NCBI GenBank assembly: GCA_965200375.1
Contig: OZ241353.1
Coordinates: 1,178,001-1,242,000, forward strand
DNA: 64,000 nucleotides
Direction of reading: 5' to 3'
Source of the DNA: VXYL01 sp965200375
Lineage (GTDB): Bacteria > Pseudomonadota > Gammaproteobacteria > Pseudomonadales > Azotimanducaceae
The position numbers and the translations under genes are program-made. Shown here in pieces: positions 51,942 through 61,793 of this stretch; within the stretch, counting starts at the first letter, position 1; each line of letters starts with the position of its first letter. The notes under the pieces are model-generated. The model was not told where the DNA came from. It was given only the letters and a program-made list of their open reading frames with translations, and did no database searches.

Positions 51942-54900
51942 ATGGCCGAAACCACCCAGGACGAACGCGCCGCCGCGCTGCGTCGTTCGCCGAGCCTGGC
52001 GGCGCCGGGCCTGGTGCCGTACTTCGCGCACAATCCGGTGGCCGCCAACCTGCTGATGACCCTCATGCTGGCCGGCGGCCTGCTCGCCAGCATGCAGCTC
52101 ACTTCGCAGCTGTTCCCCACCGTCGACCCGGGCGTCGTCACGGTGTCCGTGCCCTATCCGGGCGCCACCCCCACGGAAGTGGAGGAGGGCATCACGCGCC
52201 GCGTGGAGGAGGCCGTGTTCGGCATCGACGGCGTGGACCGGGTGGTATCCAGCGCCACCGAGAACGTCGGCACGGTGACCATCGAGCTCAAGGACTTCGT
52301 GGACGACAAGCGCGTCCGCGACGACGTGGAAGCCGCCCTCGACCGGCTGGCGGACTTCCCGCCGGAGGACGCCGAAGAGCCGAACGTGGTGGCCACGGAG
52401 CTGGTCAGCGACGTGATGACGCTGGTGGTGGCTTCCGAGCTGCCGGAAGCGGAGCTGATGCGCGGCGTGGAGCAGGTGGAGGAAGCGCTGCTGGCCTTGC
52501 CGTCGGTGTCGCTGGTGTCGCTGCTGGGGGCCCGGGACTACGAGATATCCATCGAGGTGCGCGAGGAAGCGCTGCGGCGCTACGGCCTCGGCATGGCGGA
52601 CGTGGCCGCCGCGGTGCGCCTGTCTTCGCTCAACCTCTCCTCCGGCGAACTGCGCACGGACGCCGGAGATCTGCTGCTGCGCACCAATACCAAGCGCGTG
52701 CGTGGCGAGGAGTTCGAGGACATCGTGCTGCGGGCGAGGCCGGACGGCACCATCCTGCGGCTCGGCGACGTGGCGACGGTGCGCGACGGCTTCCAGGACG
52801 TGGACCTCGTCAACGAGTACAACGGCCGCCAGAGCATCTTCGTGCGGGTGCAGAAGTCCGAGGCCGAGGACGTGCTGGACATCGCCGCCGAGATCAAGGC
52901 GATGCTGGCGGACTACCAGCCGCCGCCGGGCATCGACGTGGAGGTCTGGTCCGACGGCACCGAGGCCCTCGAAGGGCGCTTGAGCCTGCTGCTGCGCAAC
53001 GGCGTGCTCGGGTTCGCGCTGGTGTTCCTGTTTCTGGTGGTGATGCTGGATCTGCGCCTCGCCATGTGGGTGGCGATGGGGGTGCCGATCTCGTTCCTCG
53101 GCGCGTTCCTGTTCTTCAACTTCTTCGGCGTGAACATCAACATGGTGTCGCTGTTCGCGCTCATCATCGTGCTCGGCATCGTCGTCGACGACGCCGTGGT
53201 GGTGGGCGAGAACATCGTCGCCGAACAGGAGCGGGGCGGGGGCGGCGTGCCGGCGGCCATCGCCGGCGCCCTCGGCGTGCGGGGGCCGGTGACCGTCGGC
53301 GTGCTGACCACCATGGCGGCCTTCGCGCCGCTGCTGTTCGTCACCGGCACCTTCGGGCAGATCCTCGGCGTGGTGCCGATCGTGGTGATCACGGTGCTGG
53401 CGATGTCGCTGGTGGAGGTGTTCTTCATCCTGCCGGCGCACCTGTCCCACGGCGGCAGGTGGAGCCGCTGGCCGCTGGACGTCCTCCAGGACCGGGTCGG
53501 CGGGGCGGTGAAGCGCTTTCGCGACGAGAAGCTGGTGCGGGCCATTGCCTGGGCGGTGCGCCACCGTTTCGTGACGGTGCTCGGCGGCGTGGCGCTGGTG
53601 GCCACCGCGGCGACCCTGGTGGCCACCAACGAAGTGCGCTTCCTGTTCTTCCCGTCGCTGGAAGCCGACCGGCTGCGGGCGGACCTGGACTTTCCCGTCG
53701 GCACGCCGTTCCCGGTCACCCGCGCCGCCGCCGAGCGGCTGGTGGCGGCCGCGTACGCGACCAACGAGGAGGTCGGCGGCACTTCCTTCCGTTCCGTGAG
53801 CGTCACGGTCGGCGGCCGCCCCGGCAGCGGCGGCGGCGGCCCGGGCGGCAGCGCCAGGCTGACGGTGGCCAGCCACACTGCGACGGTGCAGATCATCCTG
53901 AACCAGGAGCCCCAGCGCACGCTCTCCGCCCTCGAGCTCGAGCGGCTGTGGCGCCGCAACACCGGCGACATTCCCGGCGCCGAGCGGCTCTCCTACACCG
54001 CTGCGCTGTTCGGCCCAGGTGCCGACGTGGAGTACGAACTCGCCCACCAGGACGACGCCACGCTGGACCGGGCGGTGGCCGAACTGAAGGCCGAGTACGC
54101 CAAGTACCCGGGGCTCTACGGCATCCAGGACTCGGTGAGCCTCGGCAAGCGGCAGTACGACATCGAGCTGACGCCGGCCGGCGAGGCCGCCGGCCTGCGC
54201 CCGTTCGACGTGGCCCGGCAGCTGCGGCGGCACTTCTTCGGCGACGAGGTGCAGCGCATCCAGCGGGGGCGGCGCGAACTCAAGGTGATGGTGCGGTATC
54301 CCCCGGACCAGCGGCGCAGCGCCCGGGATCTGTTCAACGCCAGGATCCGCCTTGCGGACGGCACCGAGGCGCCGCTCACCACCGTGGCGCGGGTGACCGA
54401 ATCGCGCAGCTTCTCTTCCATCGATCGCATCAACGGGCTGCGCATCGTCACCGTCTCCGCCCAGGTGGACACCAAGATCTCCACCCCGAACGAGATCGCC
54501 GCCGAGTTGCAGGACACCGCCCTGCCGACGTTGAAGGCCCGCTACCCCGGCTTGCAGATAGATCAGGCCGGCTTCGGCCGCGAGCAGGCGCAGGACCTCG
54601 CCTCCCTCGGCAATCTGGCCCTGGTGGCGCTGCTCGTCATCTTCGTGCTCATCGCCTCGCAGCTGCGCAGCTACGGGCAGCCGGCCATCATTCTCGCCAG
54701 CGTCCCCTGCGGCGCCGCCGGCGCGGTGATCGGCCACTACGTGCTCGGATACGACCTCTCCTTCATCTCCATCTTCGGCATGGTGGCGCTGAGCGGCGTG
54801 GTGGTGAACGACTCGCTGGTGATGATCGACCGCTACAACCGCATCCGCGCCGAGACCGGCATGCCGGCCCAGGAAGCCATCGTGGCCGCGGCGCGGCACC

Positions 54901-55112
54901 GCTTCCGGGCCATCTTCCTCACCACCGCGACCACGGCCCTCGGGCTCACGCCGATGCTGTTCGAGACCAGCACGCAGGCGCAGTTCCTCATTCCGATGGC
55001 GGTGTCGCTGGCCACCGGCATCGTCTTCGCCAGCGTGGTGATCCTGTTTCTGGTGCCGGCGCTGGTGGTGGTCCGGGAAGGCGGCGGGCGGCCGGCCGCC
55101 GCTGCCCCCTAG
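51942..55112 (+). CDS. RND-family efflux transporter
   Basis: The 1056-residue pump has the twelve-helix, two-porter-domain layout of AcrB/MexB-type RND proteins. Visible are PYFAHNPVAANLLMTLMLAGG (helix 1), PYPGATPTEVEEGITRRVEEA, the paired Asp of helix 4 in LGIVVDDAVVVGENIV needed for proton coupling, a Gly-rich loop (RPGSGGGGPGG) in the second porter domain, and the second helix bundle with MVALSGVVVNDSLVMID. It uses proton influx to export compounds; the substrate cannot be read from sequence. It forms an operon with the adaptor upstream and probably with the S41 protease gene downstream. Confidence 0.93.
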   Translation: MAETTQDERAAALRRSPSLAAPGLVPYFAHNPVAANLLMTLMLAGGLLASMQLTSQLFPTVDPGVVTVSVPYPGATPTEVEEGITRRVEEAVFGIDGVDRVVSSATENVGTVTIELKDFVDDKRVRDDVEAALDRLADFPPEDAEEPNVVATELVSDVMTLVVASELPEAELMRGVEQVEEALLALPSVSLVSLLGARDYEISIEVREEALRRYGLGMADVAAAVRLSSLNLSSGELRTDAGDLLLRTNTKRVRGEEFEDIVLRARPDGTILRLGDVATVRDGFQDVDLVNEYNGRQSIFVRVQKSEAEDVLDIAAEIKAMLADYQPPPGIDVEVWSDGTEALEGRLSLLLRNGVLGFALVFLFLVVMLDLRLAMWVAMGVPISFLGAFLFFNFFGVNINMVSLFALIIVLGIVVDDAVVVGENIVAEQERGGGGVPAAIAGALGVRGPVTVGVLTTMAAFAPLLFVTGTFGQILGVVPIVVITVLAMSLVEVFFILPAHLSHGGRWSRWPLDVLQDRVGGAVKRFRDEKLVRAIAWAVRHRFVTVLGGVALVATAATLVATNEVRFLFFPSLEADRLRADLDFPVGTPFPVTRAAAERLVAAAYATNEEVGGTSFRSVSVTVGGRPGSGGGGPGGSARLTVASHTATVQIILNQEPQRTLSALELERLWRRNTGDIPGAERLSYTAALFGPGADVEYELAHQDDATLDRAVAELKAEYAKYPGLYGIQDSVSLGKRQYDIELTPAGEAAGLRPFDVARQLRRHFFGDEVQRIQRGRRELKVMVRYPPDQRRSARDLFNARIRLADGTEAPLTTVARVTESRSFSSIDRINGLRIVTVSAQVDTKISTPNEIAAELQDTALPTLKARYPGLQIDQAGFGREQAQDLASLGNLALVALLVIFVLIASQLRSYGQPAIILASVPCGAAGAVIGHYVLGYDLSFISIFGMVALSGVVVNDSLVMIDRYNRIRAETGMPAQEAIVAAARHRFRAIFLTTATTALGLTPMLFETSTQAQFLIPMAVSLATGIVFASVVILFLVPALVVVREGGGRPAAAAP

Positions 55113-55130
55113 CGGCGGGCTGCGTCGACG

Positions 55131-56369
55131 ATGCTGCGGCCCGTCACCGTCTTCTGCACCGCCGTCAGCCTGGTGAGCGGCGTCGCCATCGGCCTCGGCG
55201 CGCACTGGTGGCTGACGGCCAGCGGCAGCGTGCGCGACGAGCGGCTGCTGCTGTCCGTGTTCCGAGAGGTGCGGGACGGCTACGTGGAGGAGGTGCCCCG
55301 GGGCGAGCTGGTGGACGGCGCCATCCGCGGCATGATGAAGGGCCTCGACGACAACTCGGCCTTCCTGGACGAAGGCGCCATGGCGGCGCTGCGGCAGCAG
55401 GCCAGCGGGCGCTTCGGCGGCGTCGGCGTGGAACTCGGCATGCGCGACGGCTACATCACCGTGGTGGCGCCGCTGGCGAATACGCCGGCGGCAACGGCCG
55501 GCATCGTCGCCGGGGATCGCCTGGTCGAGGTGGACCACGAATCCCTCAAGGGACGCACCCTGAGCGACGCAGTGCGCGGTCTGCGCGGTGCCCCCGGTAC
55601 CGCCGTCCACTTGCGGGTGCGCCGGCCAGCGCTGGCGGCGCCCTTGGACTTCGACCTGACGCGCGACACCATTGCCGTCTCCGGCGTTCGCGGCCGGCTG
55701 CTCGCGCCGGGCTACGGCTACTTGCGGATCGTGCAGTTCAACGAGGGCACCGAGGCGGATCTGGCCAAGGCGCTCGGCGATCTGCAGGCCGGCGGCCGTT
55801 CGCTGCAAGGGCTGGCGCTGGATCTGCGCAACAACCCCGGCGGCCTGCTGGATGCCGCGGTAGCCGTTGCCGAGACCTTCCTGGACGGCGGCACCGTCGT
55901 CTACACGGCTGGTCGCGACGCCGAACTGGAGACCCGCTACGAGGCGGCGCCGGGGGACGCTCTGCGCGGCGCGCCTCTGGCGGTGCTGTTGAACGGCGGC
56001 GCGGCCTCCGCCTCGGAGATCGTCGCCGGCGCCCTCCAGGACCGGGGCCGGGGCGCCGTGCTCGGCGAGCGCAGCTACGGCAAGGGCTCGGTGCAGTCCA
56101 TCGTCTATTTCCAGAAGCGCCGCGCCATCAAGCTCACCACGGCCCGCTACCACCTGCCGAGCGGCGCGTCCATCCACAAGACCGGCATCGCGCCGGACAT
56201 CGCCGTGCCCCCGACCGCGGACGAACCCCCCGCCGCCTACGACCAACGCCTGCTGGCCGCGGCATTGGCTTGGCTGCGCGACGCCTCGGAGAAGCTCGGG
56301 GGCGGTACGCAAGACCGCGCCCGGACGGCCGGCAGGGAGGTCGCGGCATTCGGCACGGCCGGCCGTTGA
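55131..56369 (+). CDS. S41 carboxyl-terminal processing protease
   Basis: The 412-residue protein begins with a membrane anchor (VSLVSGVAIGLGAHWWL), has an N-terminal helical part (VREVRDGYVEE-like, GMMKGLDDNSAFLD), a PDZ domain (about 85-170; GGVGVELGMRDGYITVVAP), and the S41 catalytic domain with LNGGAASASEIVAGAL (nucleophile Ser) and SYGKGSVQS (general-base Lys). CtpA-type enzymes trim or degrade periplasmic proteins. It starts 18 bases after the RND gene and may be co-expressed with it. It ends just before a convergent tRNA gene. Confidence 0.92.
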   Translation: MLRPVTVFCTAVSLVSGVAIGLGAHWWLTASGSVRDERLLLSVFREVRDGYVEEVPRGELVDGAIRGMMKGLDDNSAFLDEGAMAALRQQASGRFGGVGVELGMRDGYITVVAPLANTPAATAGIVAGDRLVEVDHESLKGRTLSDAVRGLRGAPGTAVHLRVRRPALAAPLDFDLTRDTIAVSGVRGRLLAPGYGYLRIVQFNEGTEADLAKALGDLQAGGRSLQGLALDLRNNPGGLLDAAVAVAETFLDGGTVVYTAGRDAELETRYEAAPGDALRGAPLAVLLNGGAASASEIVAGALQDRGRGAVLGERSYGKGSVQSIVYFQKRRAIKLTTARYHLPSGASIHKTGIAPDIAVPPTADEPPAAYDQRLLAAALAWLRDASEKLGGGTQDRARTAGREVAAFGTAGR

Positions 56370-56385
56370 GCGTGGCGGCCGCGGC

Positions 56386-56462
56386 TGGTAGCTGCGGTTG
56401 GGCTCGAACCAACGACCCCAGCATTATGAATGCTGTGCTCTAACCAGCTGAGCTACGCAGCC
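56386..56462 (-). tRNA. tRNA-Met (anticodon CAT), elongator type
   Basis: The minus strand folds as a full cloverleaf: acceptor GGCTGCG with CGCAGCT (one G-U pair), D arm AGCTCAGCTGGTTAGAGCA, anticodon stem CAGCA/TGCTG around loop TTCATAA, T arm with GGTTCGAGCC, and an encoded CCA end. The sequence is close to the E. coli elongator tRNA-Met, not to the initiator. Confidence 0.95.
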
Positions 56463-56737
56463 AACGCGGCGTGAACGGACGGTGGATGCCGCTACGAGCG
56501 AGGCGGCATTCTCGGCAAGCGCGCTGGCGCTGTCAAATGCCCGTACGGACCGGGCGTTGCCAATCTTGTGTGATCCTGGCTTCTTGTCAACGCAATGCAC
56601 GGCAGTACGGTGCTAGCCGAAGGCGCTGCGATCCCGTCCTCTCGCCCGTTGCGACGGTTGGCAGCCCCACCATGTCCTTTGCGAACTGTCCACGGAGTGG
56701 ACAGATTGCAAGCATCGTCAAACGGCCCTTGCCGCGG

Positions 56738-57988
56738 TCACGCTGGCGGGGCCTCCGCCAGCGCCTCCTCGATGCTCACGGCCAGCTCGCGCTCGCCGCT
56801 GGCGGCCACGGCCCGCAGGCGCCTGGCCACGCCGTCGGCCATGCCGTCGGCGGCGCAGGCAGTCGCATCCAGCGCCTCCGGCAGGCGTCGGTGCAGGGCG
56901 AGCAGCGTCACGGACCGCAGGCTGCGCCCTAGGGCCAGCTGGCCGGCGTCGGTTCGCCGAATCAGCCGTTCCGCCGCCAAGGTGCCGTAGATGCGTTCCC
57001 GATCGCCGGGCCGCAGCCGCGCCGCGGCATCCAATTCCGCCGATGCCAGCGCTTCGCCTCGGGCATGCGCCTCCCGCAGCACCGCCAGCAGCCGGGCGCA
57101 CTGCATGAGCAGGGGCTCCGGCGGCGCGTCGTCCACGGCCGGGGACAGCGACAGCGTGCGGGCGAACACGGCGCCGCCGAGGGCCAGCACCCAAACCAGG
57201 TATACCCAGATCAGGAAGAACGGCGCTGCGGCGAACGCGCCGTACACCAGTTCCGTGGTCGACCGCGCAACGAACACCGCGAAACCCCACTTGGCGGCGC
57301 CGAACAGCAGCGTCGTCAAGGCGGCGCCGGCCAGCGCATGGAGGAACGGTACGCGGGTGTTGGGCACGGCCCAGTAGAGGAACGTGAACGCCGCGGCAAC
57401 GGCCAGATCCGGCGCCCAGGCCAGCAGCCCTTCGCGCAGGCCCGATGGATCCATTTCCTCCACCAGCGGCAGCGCGTAGAGATAGGAAGTCGCCAACAGG
57501 GCACCGATGACGAGCGGCGGGCCGACCGTGAGCGCCGCCCAGTACACCAGCAGCCGCTGCATCCCGGTGCGCGGCGACGACGCGCTCCAGATGGCGTTGA
57601 ACACGCTCTCGATGCGCGTCAGCGCCAGGATCGCGGAGAGCGCGAGCACCGCCAGGCTGGCGACGCTGAGCTCCGTCGCCCGCGCCGAGAACTCGGCGAA
57701 CCGCTCCAGGAGCGCAGCGCCGGCGTTGGGCACGAAGGTCTCGAACAGGAAGTCCTCCACCGCGGCGCCCACCGCGGCGAGCTCCGGAAAGGCGGCGAGC
57801 ATCAGATAGGTGACGGTCATCAGCGGCACCAGCGCCAGCAGAGTCGTGAAGGTGAGCGCCGCCGCCCCGGTGAAGCACTGGTGGCGCACGAACTGCCGGA
57901 CGAGTTCCCCCGCGAACCAGCGGCCCTGGGCCAGCCAGGGCCTGGCGTGGCTTGCGAGCCTGTGCATGAAGGCGTACTTTGGCTGCAT
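56738..57988 (-). CDS. YihY/BrkB-family membrane protein
   Basis: The 416-residue protein matches YihY/BrkB: FTGAAALTFTTLLALVPLMTV, FVPNAGAALLERFAEFSA, VASLAVLALSAILALTRIE, LLVYWAALTVGPPLVIGALL, FLYWAVPNTRVPFLHALAGA and FFLIWVYLVWVLALGGAVFAR, about six membrane segments. The C-terminal 110 residues are cytosolic and look like a winged helix (YGTLAAERLIRRTDAGQLALG), as in longer members. The family is wrongly known as RNase BN in old annotation; its transport role is not settled. ATG at 57988 or 57967 are both possible starts. Confidence 0.88.
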   Translation of the reverse strand: MQPKYAFMHRLASHARPWLAQGRWFAGELVRQFVRHQCFTGAAALTFTTLLALVPLMTVTYLMLAAFPELAAVGAAVEDFLFETFVPNAGAALLERFAEFSARATELSVASLAVLALSAILALTRIESVFNAIWSASSPRTGMQRLLVYWAALTVGPPLVIGALLATSYLYALPLVEEMDPSGLREGLLAWAPDLAVAAAFTFLYWAVPNTRVPFLHALAGAALTTLLFGAAKWGFAVFVARSTTELVYGAFAAAPFFLIWVYLVWVLALGGAVFARTLSLSPAVDDAPPEPLLMQCARLLAVLREAHARGEALASAELDAAARLRPGDRERIYGTLAAERLIRRTDAGQLALGRSLRSVTLLALHRRLPEALDATACAADGMADGVARRLRAVAASGERELAVSIEEALAEAPPA

Positions 57989-58138
57989 CCGTCGAGGGCC
58001 CGAACAACGTCCAGACGTCCAAGTCGCTTCTGGCGTGGACGCCTTTGGCCTCGAGGCAGTGTAACGGTACGGGCACCCGACGCAGTGAGCGCACCGGCAG
58101 GGGGCTGGTTTGGGTCCTGGGCGCACTCGGCGACGACA

Positions 58139-59179
58139 ATGCGGCGCATAGCCGCGCTGGCCCTCGCGGCCTTGGCGCTGCTGGGCGCGGCGGCCTGGTA
58201 CCTGCTCGGCACCCGCAGCGGCCAGGACATGGCGCTGGCGGCCCTTGTGCCGCGCCTTGTCGACAGGGCGCCGGTCGCCGAGTACGACGGCCTGCGCGTA
58301 TTTCTTTGCGGCACGGCTTCGCCCCTCGTCGCCCCTGGCCATGCCCAGGCCTGCGTCGCCGTCTTGGCCGGGGAGGATCTCTACCTCGTGGACGCCGGCA
58401 TGGGTGCCGCCGGCACCTTCGCGTTCTCCGGCGAGTCGCTGGTGCCGCTGCGCGCCGTGCTGCTCACGCACTTCCACTCCGATCACATCACCGGCCTGCC
58501 GGACGTCAACCTGAACTCCTGGGTGGCGGGGCGGCGGCAACCGCTGCAGGTCGTCGGGCCGCTTGGCGTAGGCCGCGTGGTCGCCGGCTTCAACGAGGCC
58601 TTCGCGCTGGACTACGGCTACCGGGTGGCGCACCACGGCGCCGCCATGCTGCCTCTCGAACTGGCGGTCCTCGAAGCGCGAACGGTGGCGGCCGGCGTCG
58701 TCCTGGACCAAGGCGGCCTCGTCGTCACGGCCTTTCCGGTGGACCATGCGCCGGTGGCGCCGGCGTTCGGCTACCGCTTCGACTACCGGGGCCGTTCCGT
58801 TGTGGTGAGCGGCGACACGCTGGTCACCGACAGCTTGCGCACCGCCGCCCAGGGTGCGGACCTGCTGCTGCATGACGCCCTGTCGCTGCCAATCGTGCGG
58901 GCGCTGGAGGAAGGCGCGCGGGCCGCCGGGCAGTTGCGGCTGGCGAAGATCATGGCGGACATTCCCAGCTACCACGCCCATGCGGCGCAGCTGGGAGAGC
59001 TGGCGGCCAGCGCCGGCGTCCGCCAGCTGGCCCTCTACCACTTCGTGCCGGTGCCGAGGAACTTGCTGATGCGGCAAGTGTTCCGAAGGGATCTGCCGGC
59101 GAACGCGATGCTCGCCGAGGACGGCCTGGTGGTGGAACTGCCTGGCGGCAGCAGCGCCATCGACGTCCACTGGCCGTAG
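58139..59179 (+). CDS. RNase Z-like metallo-beta-lactamase hydrolase, exported
   Basis: The 346-residue protein has an N-terminal membrane anchor or signal (ALALAALALLGAAAWYLLG) and an MBL fold of the RNase Z/arylsulfatase-like type: YLVDAGMGAAG, LLTHFHSDHITGLPD (HxHxDH, about residue 110), AFPVDHAP, VVVSGDTLVTD and LYHFVPVP. Zinc ligands look complete. Because it is exported, tRNA processing is unlikely; a periplasmic esterase or phosphodiesterase is more probable. Divergent from the BrkB-type gene. Confidence 0.83.
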   Translation: MRRIAALALAALALLGAAAWYLLGTRSGQDMALAALVPRLVDRAPVAEYDGLRVFLCGTASPLVAPGHAQACVAVLAGEDLYLVDAGMGAAGTFAFSGESLVPLRAVLLTHFHSDHITGLPDVNLNSWVAGRRQPLQVVGPLGVGRVVAGFNEAFALDYGYRVAHHGAAMLPLELAVLEARTVAAGVVLDQGGLVVTAFPVDHAPVAPAFGYRFDYRGRSVVVSGDTLVTDSLRTAAQGADLLLHDALSLPIVRALEEGARAAGQLRLAKIMADIPSYHAHAAQLGELAASAGVRQLALYHFVPVPRNLLMRQVFRRDLPANAMLAEDGLVVELPGGSSAIDVHWP

Positions 59180-59271
59180 AGCGTGTACGCTCCGCAGTCC
59201 ACGTCGCCCAACCTGCGCTTGGCGCGCTCGGCAGCCGGCGCTGCGCCGCGGGGACCACGGGGGGAACCGTC

Positions 59272-60291
59272 TTGACACACGCGCTTCGCACGCCGGACCA
59301 GCGTTTCGCGGACTTGGCCGAGTATCCCTTCGCGCCGCGCTACGTGAACGTGCCGGACCCGGACGGCGGCGCCCTGCGCATGCACTGCGTGGATGCCGGC
59401 CCGCGCTACGCGCCGCCAATTCTCTGCCTGCACGGCCAGCCCACCTGGTCCTACCTGTACCGGAAGATGATCCCGCCCTTCGTGGAGGCCGGGCATCGCG
59501 TGGTGGCGCCGGACTTCATCGGCTTCGGCCGTTCGGACAAGCCGAGCGACCGGCAGGACTACACCTATGCCCGCCATGTGGATTGGCTGCTGGCCTTGCT
59601 GGAAGCGTTGGACCTGCGCGGCATCACCCTCGTCTGCCAGGACTGGGGCGGCCTCGTCGGCCTGCGGGCCGCCACGGCGCAGCCGCAGCGCTTCGCCCGC
59701 ATCGTCGCCGCCAACACCGGCCTGCCGGATGCCAAGGGCGTGGCGGACGCGGACGCCAAGCGCACCGGCGACGCCATGCGCCGCTACTACGCCAGCCTGC
59801 CGGTGCCGCAGAGCGCGGCCGAGATGGCAGCCGCCATGCGCCGCGATCGATCCGGCATGGGCTTTCTGCATTGGGTGAAGTTCTGCGCCGAGACGCCGAA
59901 GCTCGTGGTGAGCGACATCGTGCGCCTCAGCAGCGGCGGCGATCTGGGCGACGCCCAGGCGGCTGCCTACGACGCGCCGTTCCCGGACGACGGCTACATG
60001 GCCGGCGCCCGCCAGTTTCCGAGCCTGGTGCCGATCATGCCGGACAATCCCGCCATTGCCGCCAATCGCGCCGCCTGGCGAGCGCTCGAAGCGTGGCAGA
60101 AGCCGTTGCTCACCGCCTTCAGCGATCGGGACCCGGTGACCGCCGGCGCCCATGTGCGGTTTCAGGAGACGGTGCCCGGGGCCAGGACCCAGGCCCACGT
60201 CACCATCGCCGGCGCCGGGCACTTTCTGCAAGAAGAGCGGCCGGCGGAGCTTGCGGACGTGGTCTTGCATTTCATCGAGGACAATCCGTAG
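59272..60291 (+). CDS. haloalkane-dehalogenase-like alpha/beta hydrolase
   Basis: The 339-residue protein carries the features of subfamily-I haloalkane dehalogenases: N-terminal LRTPDQRFADLAEYPFAPRYV, LHGQPTWSYLYRKMIP (oxyanion hole), GFGRSDKP, VCQDWGGLVGL with Asp as nucleophile, SDRDPVT (acid) and AGAGHFLQEE (base His). The Trp next to the nucleophile is one of the usual halide-binding residues. It would hydrolyse carbon-halogen bonds; natural substrates of such enzymes are mostly unknown. The start is TTG at 59272, supported by GGGGGGAA seven bases upstream and by the family N terminus. Confidence 0.87.
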   Translation: MTHALRTPDQRFADLAEYPFAPRYVNVPDPDGGALRMHCVDAGPRYAPPILCLHGQPTWSYLYRKMIPPFVEAGHRVVAPDFIGFGRSDKPSDRQDYTYARHVDWLLALLEALDLRGITLVCQDWGGLVGLRAATAQPQRFARIVAANTGLPDAKGVADADAKRTGDAMRRYYASLPVPQSAAEMAAAMRRDRSGMGFLHWVKFCAETPKLVVSDIVRLSSGGDLGDAQAAAYDAPFPDDGYMAGARQFPSLVPIMPDNPAIAANRAAWRALEAWQKPLLTAFSDRDPVTAGAHVRFQETVPGARTQAHVTIAGAGHFLQEERPAELADVVLHFIEDNP

Positions 60292-60410
60292 CTGCCGCCG
60301 AGGCGGCCAAGGCAAGGCGGACTGGCGCCTTAAGAGTGCCGAGGACGTTCCAGGACCAAGGCGGGCTCGCCAGCTCGGACCCCTCGCCGCCGGTGCGCTG
60401 GGCCACCTCG

Positions 60411-61712
60411 ATGGCGCTGCGCTACTTGGTGGGCGAACGCCGGCTGCGCACTCGGCGGGCGCGGCTGGAACGGGCCCGGCGCCGCGCCGGCCGCCCCCAT
60501 GCGGTGACGTACTTCCACCAGGTGGACGACGGCTACAGCCACTTGGCGGCGCAGTTGCTGCAGCCGCTGCTGGACACCTACGACGTCGAGCTGGCGTGCC
60601 GCCTGGTGCCTCCCCCGAGGGGCCGCAACGCGCCGGAGCCGGCGCTCCTGGCCCGCTTGTCGCGCACCGACGCCGCCAAGGTGGCGCCCCACTACGGCCT
60701 CGCGTTCCCCGACGGCGGGTCGCCGGACGCCGCCCTCGTGGACGCCGCCAACCGCCTCTTGGCCACCGCCAGCGGCGACGAGTTCCCGCGCCTGGCGCCG
60801 CGGGTGGGGGATGCCCTGTGGCGCGGTTCAGGCGCCGCACTGGCGGCGTTGGCCGAGGGCAGACCGACCGCGGATGCCGCCACGGTCGAAAGGGCCCTGG
60901 CCGCAGGCAACGCTGCGCGCGAGCGCCTCGGCCACTATTCGGGGGCCATGTTCCACTACGCCGGCGAGTGGTACTGGGGCGTGGACCGGCTGTACCACCT
61001 TGAAAGCCGGCTGACGGAACTCGGCGCGCGGCGGCCCGCCGCCGGGGCCGCTCTCCTGGCGCCGCGGCCGCCGGTTGCCACCGGACCGCTCCGAGACGAC
61101 GGCTCTCTGACGCTGGAGGTCTACGCCTCGGCGCGCAGCCCCTACACCTCGCTGGAGTTCGACGCCGCGGTGGCGCTTGCCGAGCGCACCGGCGTCGCGC
61201 TGGCAGTGCGCCCGGTGCTGCCGATGGTGATGCGCGGCCTGCCGGTTACCCGGCACAAGGGTCTCTACATCTTCACGGACGCGGCCCGAGAAGCCCGCGC
61301 CCAGGGCCGCCGCTGGGGCAACCTCTACGAGCCCGTTGGCGAGCCCGTGCGCCGCTGCTACGCCATCTACCCCTGGGCCGCTCGCCAGGGCCGGGGCGTG
61401 GCGCTCCTGAGCGCGTTCCTGCGGGCGGCCTTCGTGGACGGCGTGAACACCAACCGGCTGGCCGGCCTCTGCCGCGTGGTCGAAGCGGCGGGGCTGGACT
61501 GGGCGGAAGCCAAGACGCAGCTCGGCGACTCCTCCTGGCAGGCGGAGATCGAGGCCAACCGCCAGGCGATGTACGCCCTCGGGCTGTGGGGCGTGCCGAG
61601 CTTCCATCTGCGCGACGCCAGCGGCGCTACGGCGCTGGCCGCCTGGGGACAGGATCGGCTGTGGCTGGTGAGCCGGGAGATCCAGCGGCTCCTGGATGCG
61701 GGATCGAACTAG
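60411..61712 (+). CDS. DsbA-family / HCCA-isomerase-like two-domain protein
   Basis: The 433-residue protein looks like a tandem of two thioredoxin-fold domains of the DsbA/2-hydroxychromene-2-carboxylate isomerase type. The first begins AVTYFHQVDDGYSHLAAQLLQ, the second LTLEVYASARSPYTSLEFD and ends GLWGVPSFHLRDASGATALAAWGQDRLWLV. No CxxC redox pair is present, so it is more likely an isomerase- or transferase-like protein than a disulfide enzyme. The ATG at 60411 is one possible start; an in-frame GTG at 60336 would add 25 residues. It follows the dehalogenase gene by about 120 bases. Confidence 0.75.
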   Translation: MALRYLVGERRLRTRRARLERARRRAGRPHAVTYFHQVDDGYSHLAAQLLQPLLDTYDVELACRLVPPPRGRNAPEPALLARLSRTDAAKVAPHYGLAFPDGGSPDAALVDAANRLLATASGDEFPRLAPRVGDALWRGSGAALAALAEGRPTADAATVERALAAGNAARERLGHYSGAMFHYAGEWYWGVDRLYHLESRLTELGARRPAAGAALLAPRPPVATGPLRDDGSLTLEVYASARSPYTSLEFDAAVALAERTGVALAVRPVLPMVMRGLPVTRHKGLYIFTDAAREARAQGRRWGNLYEPVGEPVRRCYAIYPWAARQGRGVALLSAFLRAAFVDGVNTNRLAGLCRVVEAAGLDWAEAKTQLGDSSWQAEIEANRQAMYALGLWGVPSFHLRDASGATALAAWGQDRLWLVSREIQRLLDAGSN

Positions 61713-61713
61713 C

Positions 61714-61738
61714 GCAAATAGCAGTAACTATCGTTTGC
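61714..61738 (+). promoter_or_regulatory. possible Fur box
   Basis: An imperfect inverted repeat, GCAAATAG ... CTATCGTTTGC, in an AT-richer stretch about 55 bases before the imelysin gene. Its outline is like extended Fur boxes (GCAAATGAGAAT, ATTATCATTTGC), and imelysin genes are often iron-regulated. The match is partial. Confidence 0.45.
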
Positions 61739-61793
61739 GTTTGCTTTTCCGTTGGCGTAGGCTGCCCCGCAAACCCAACCAACGGAGGCAGCA

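Noticed and set aside
51624..56312. Open frame of 1562 codons on the minus strand, antisense to the RND operon and S41 gene
   Set aside because: It is His/Gly/Arg/Ala-rich with no domain and lies opposite genes with clear motifs; GC-rich DNA keeps such frames open by chance.
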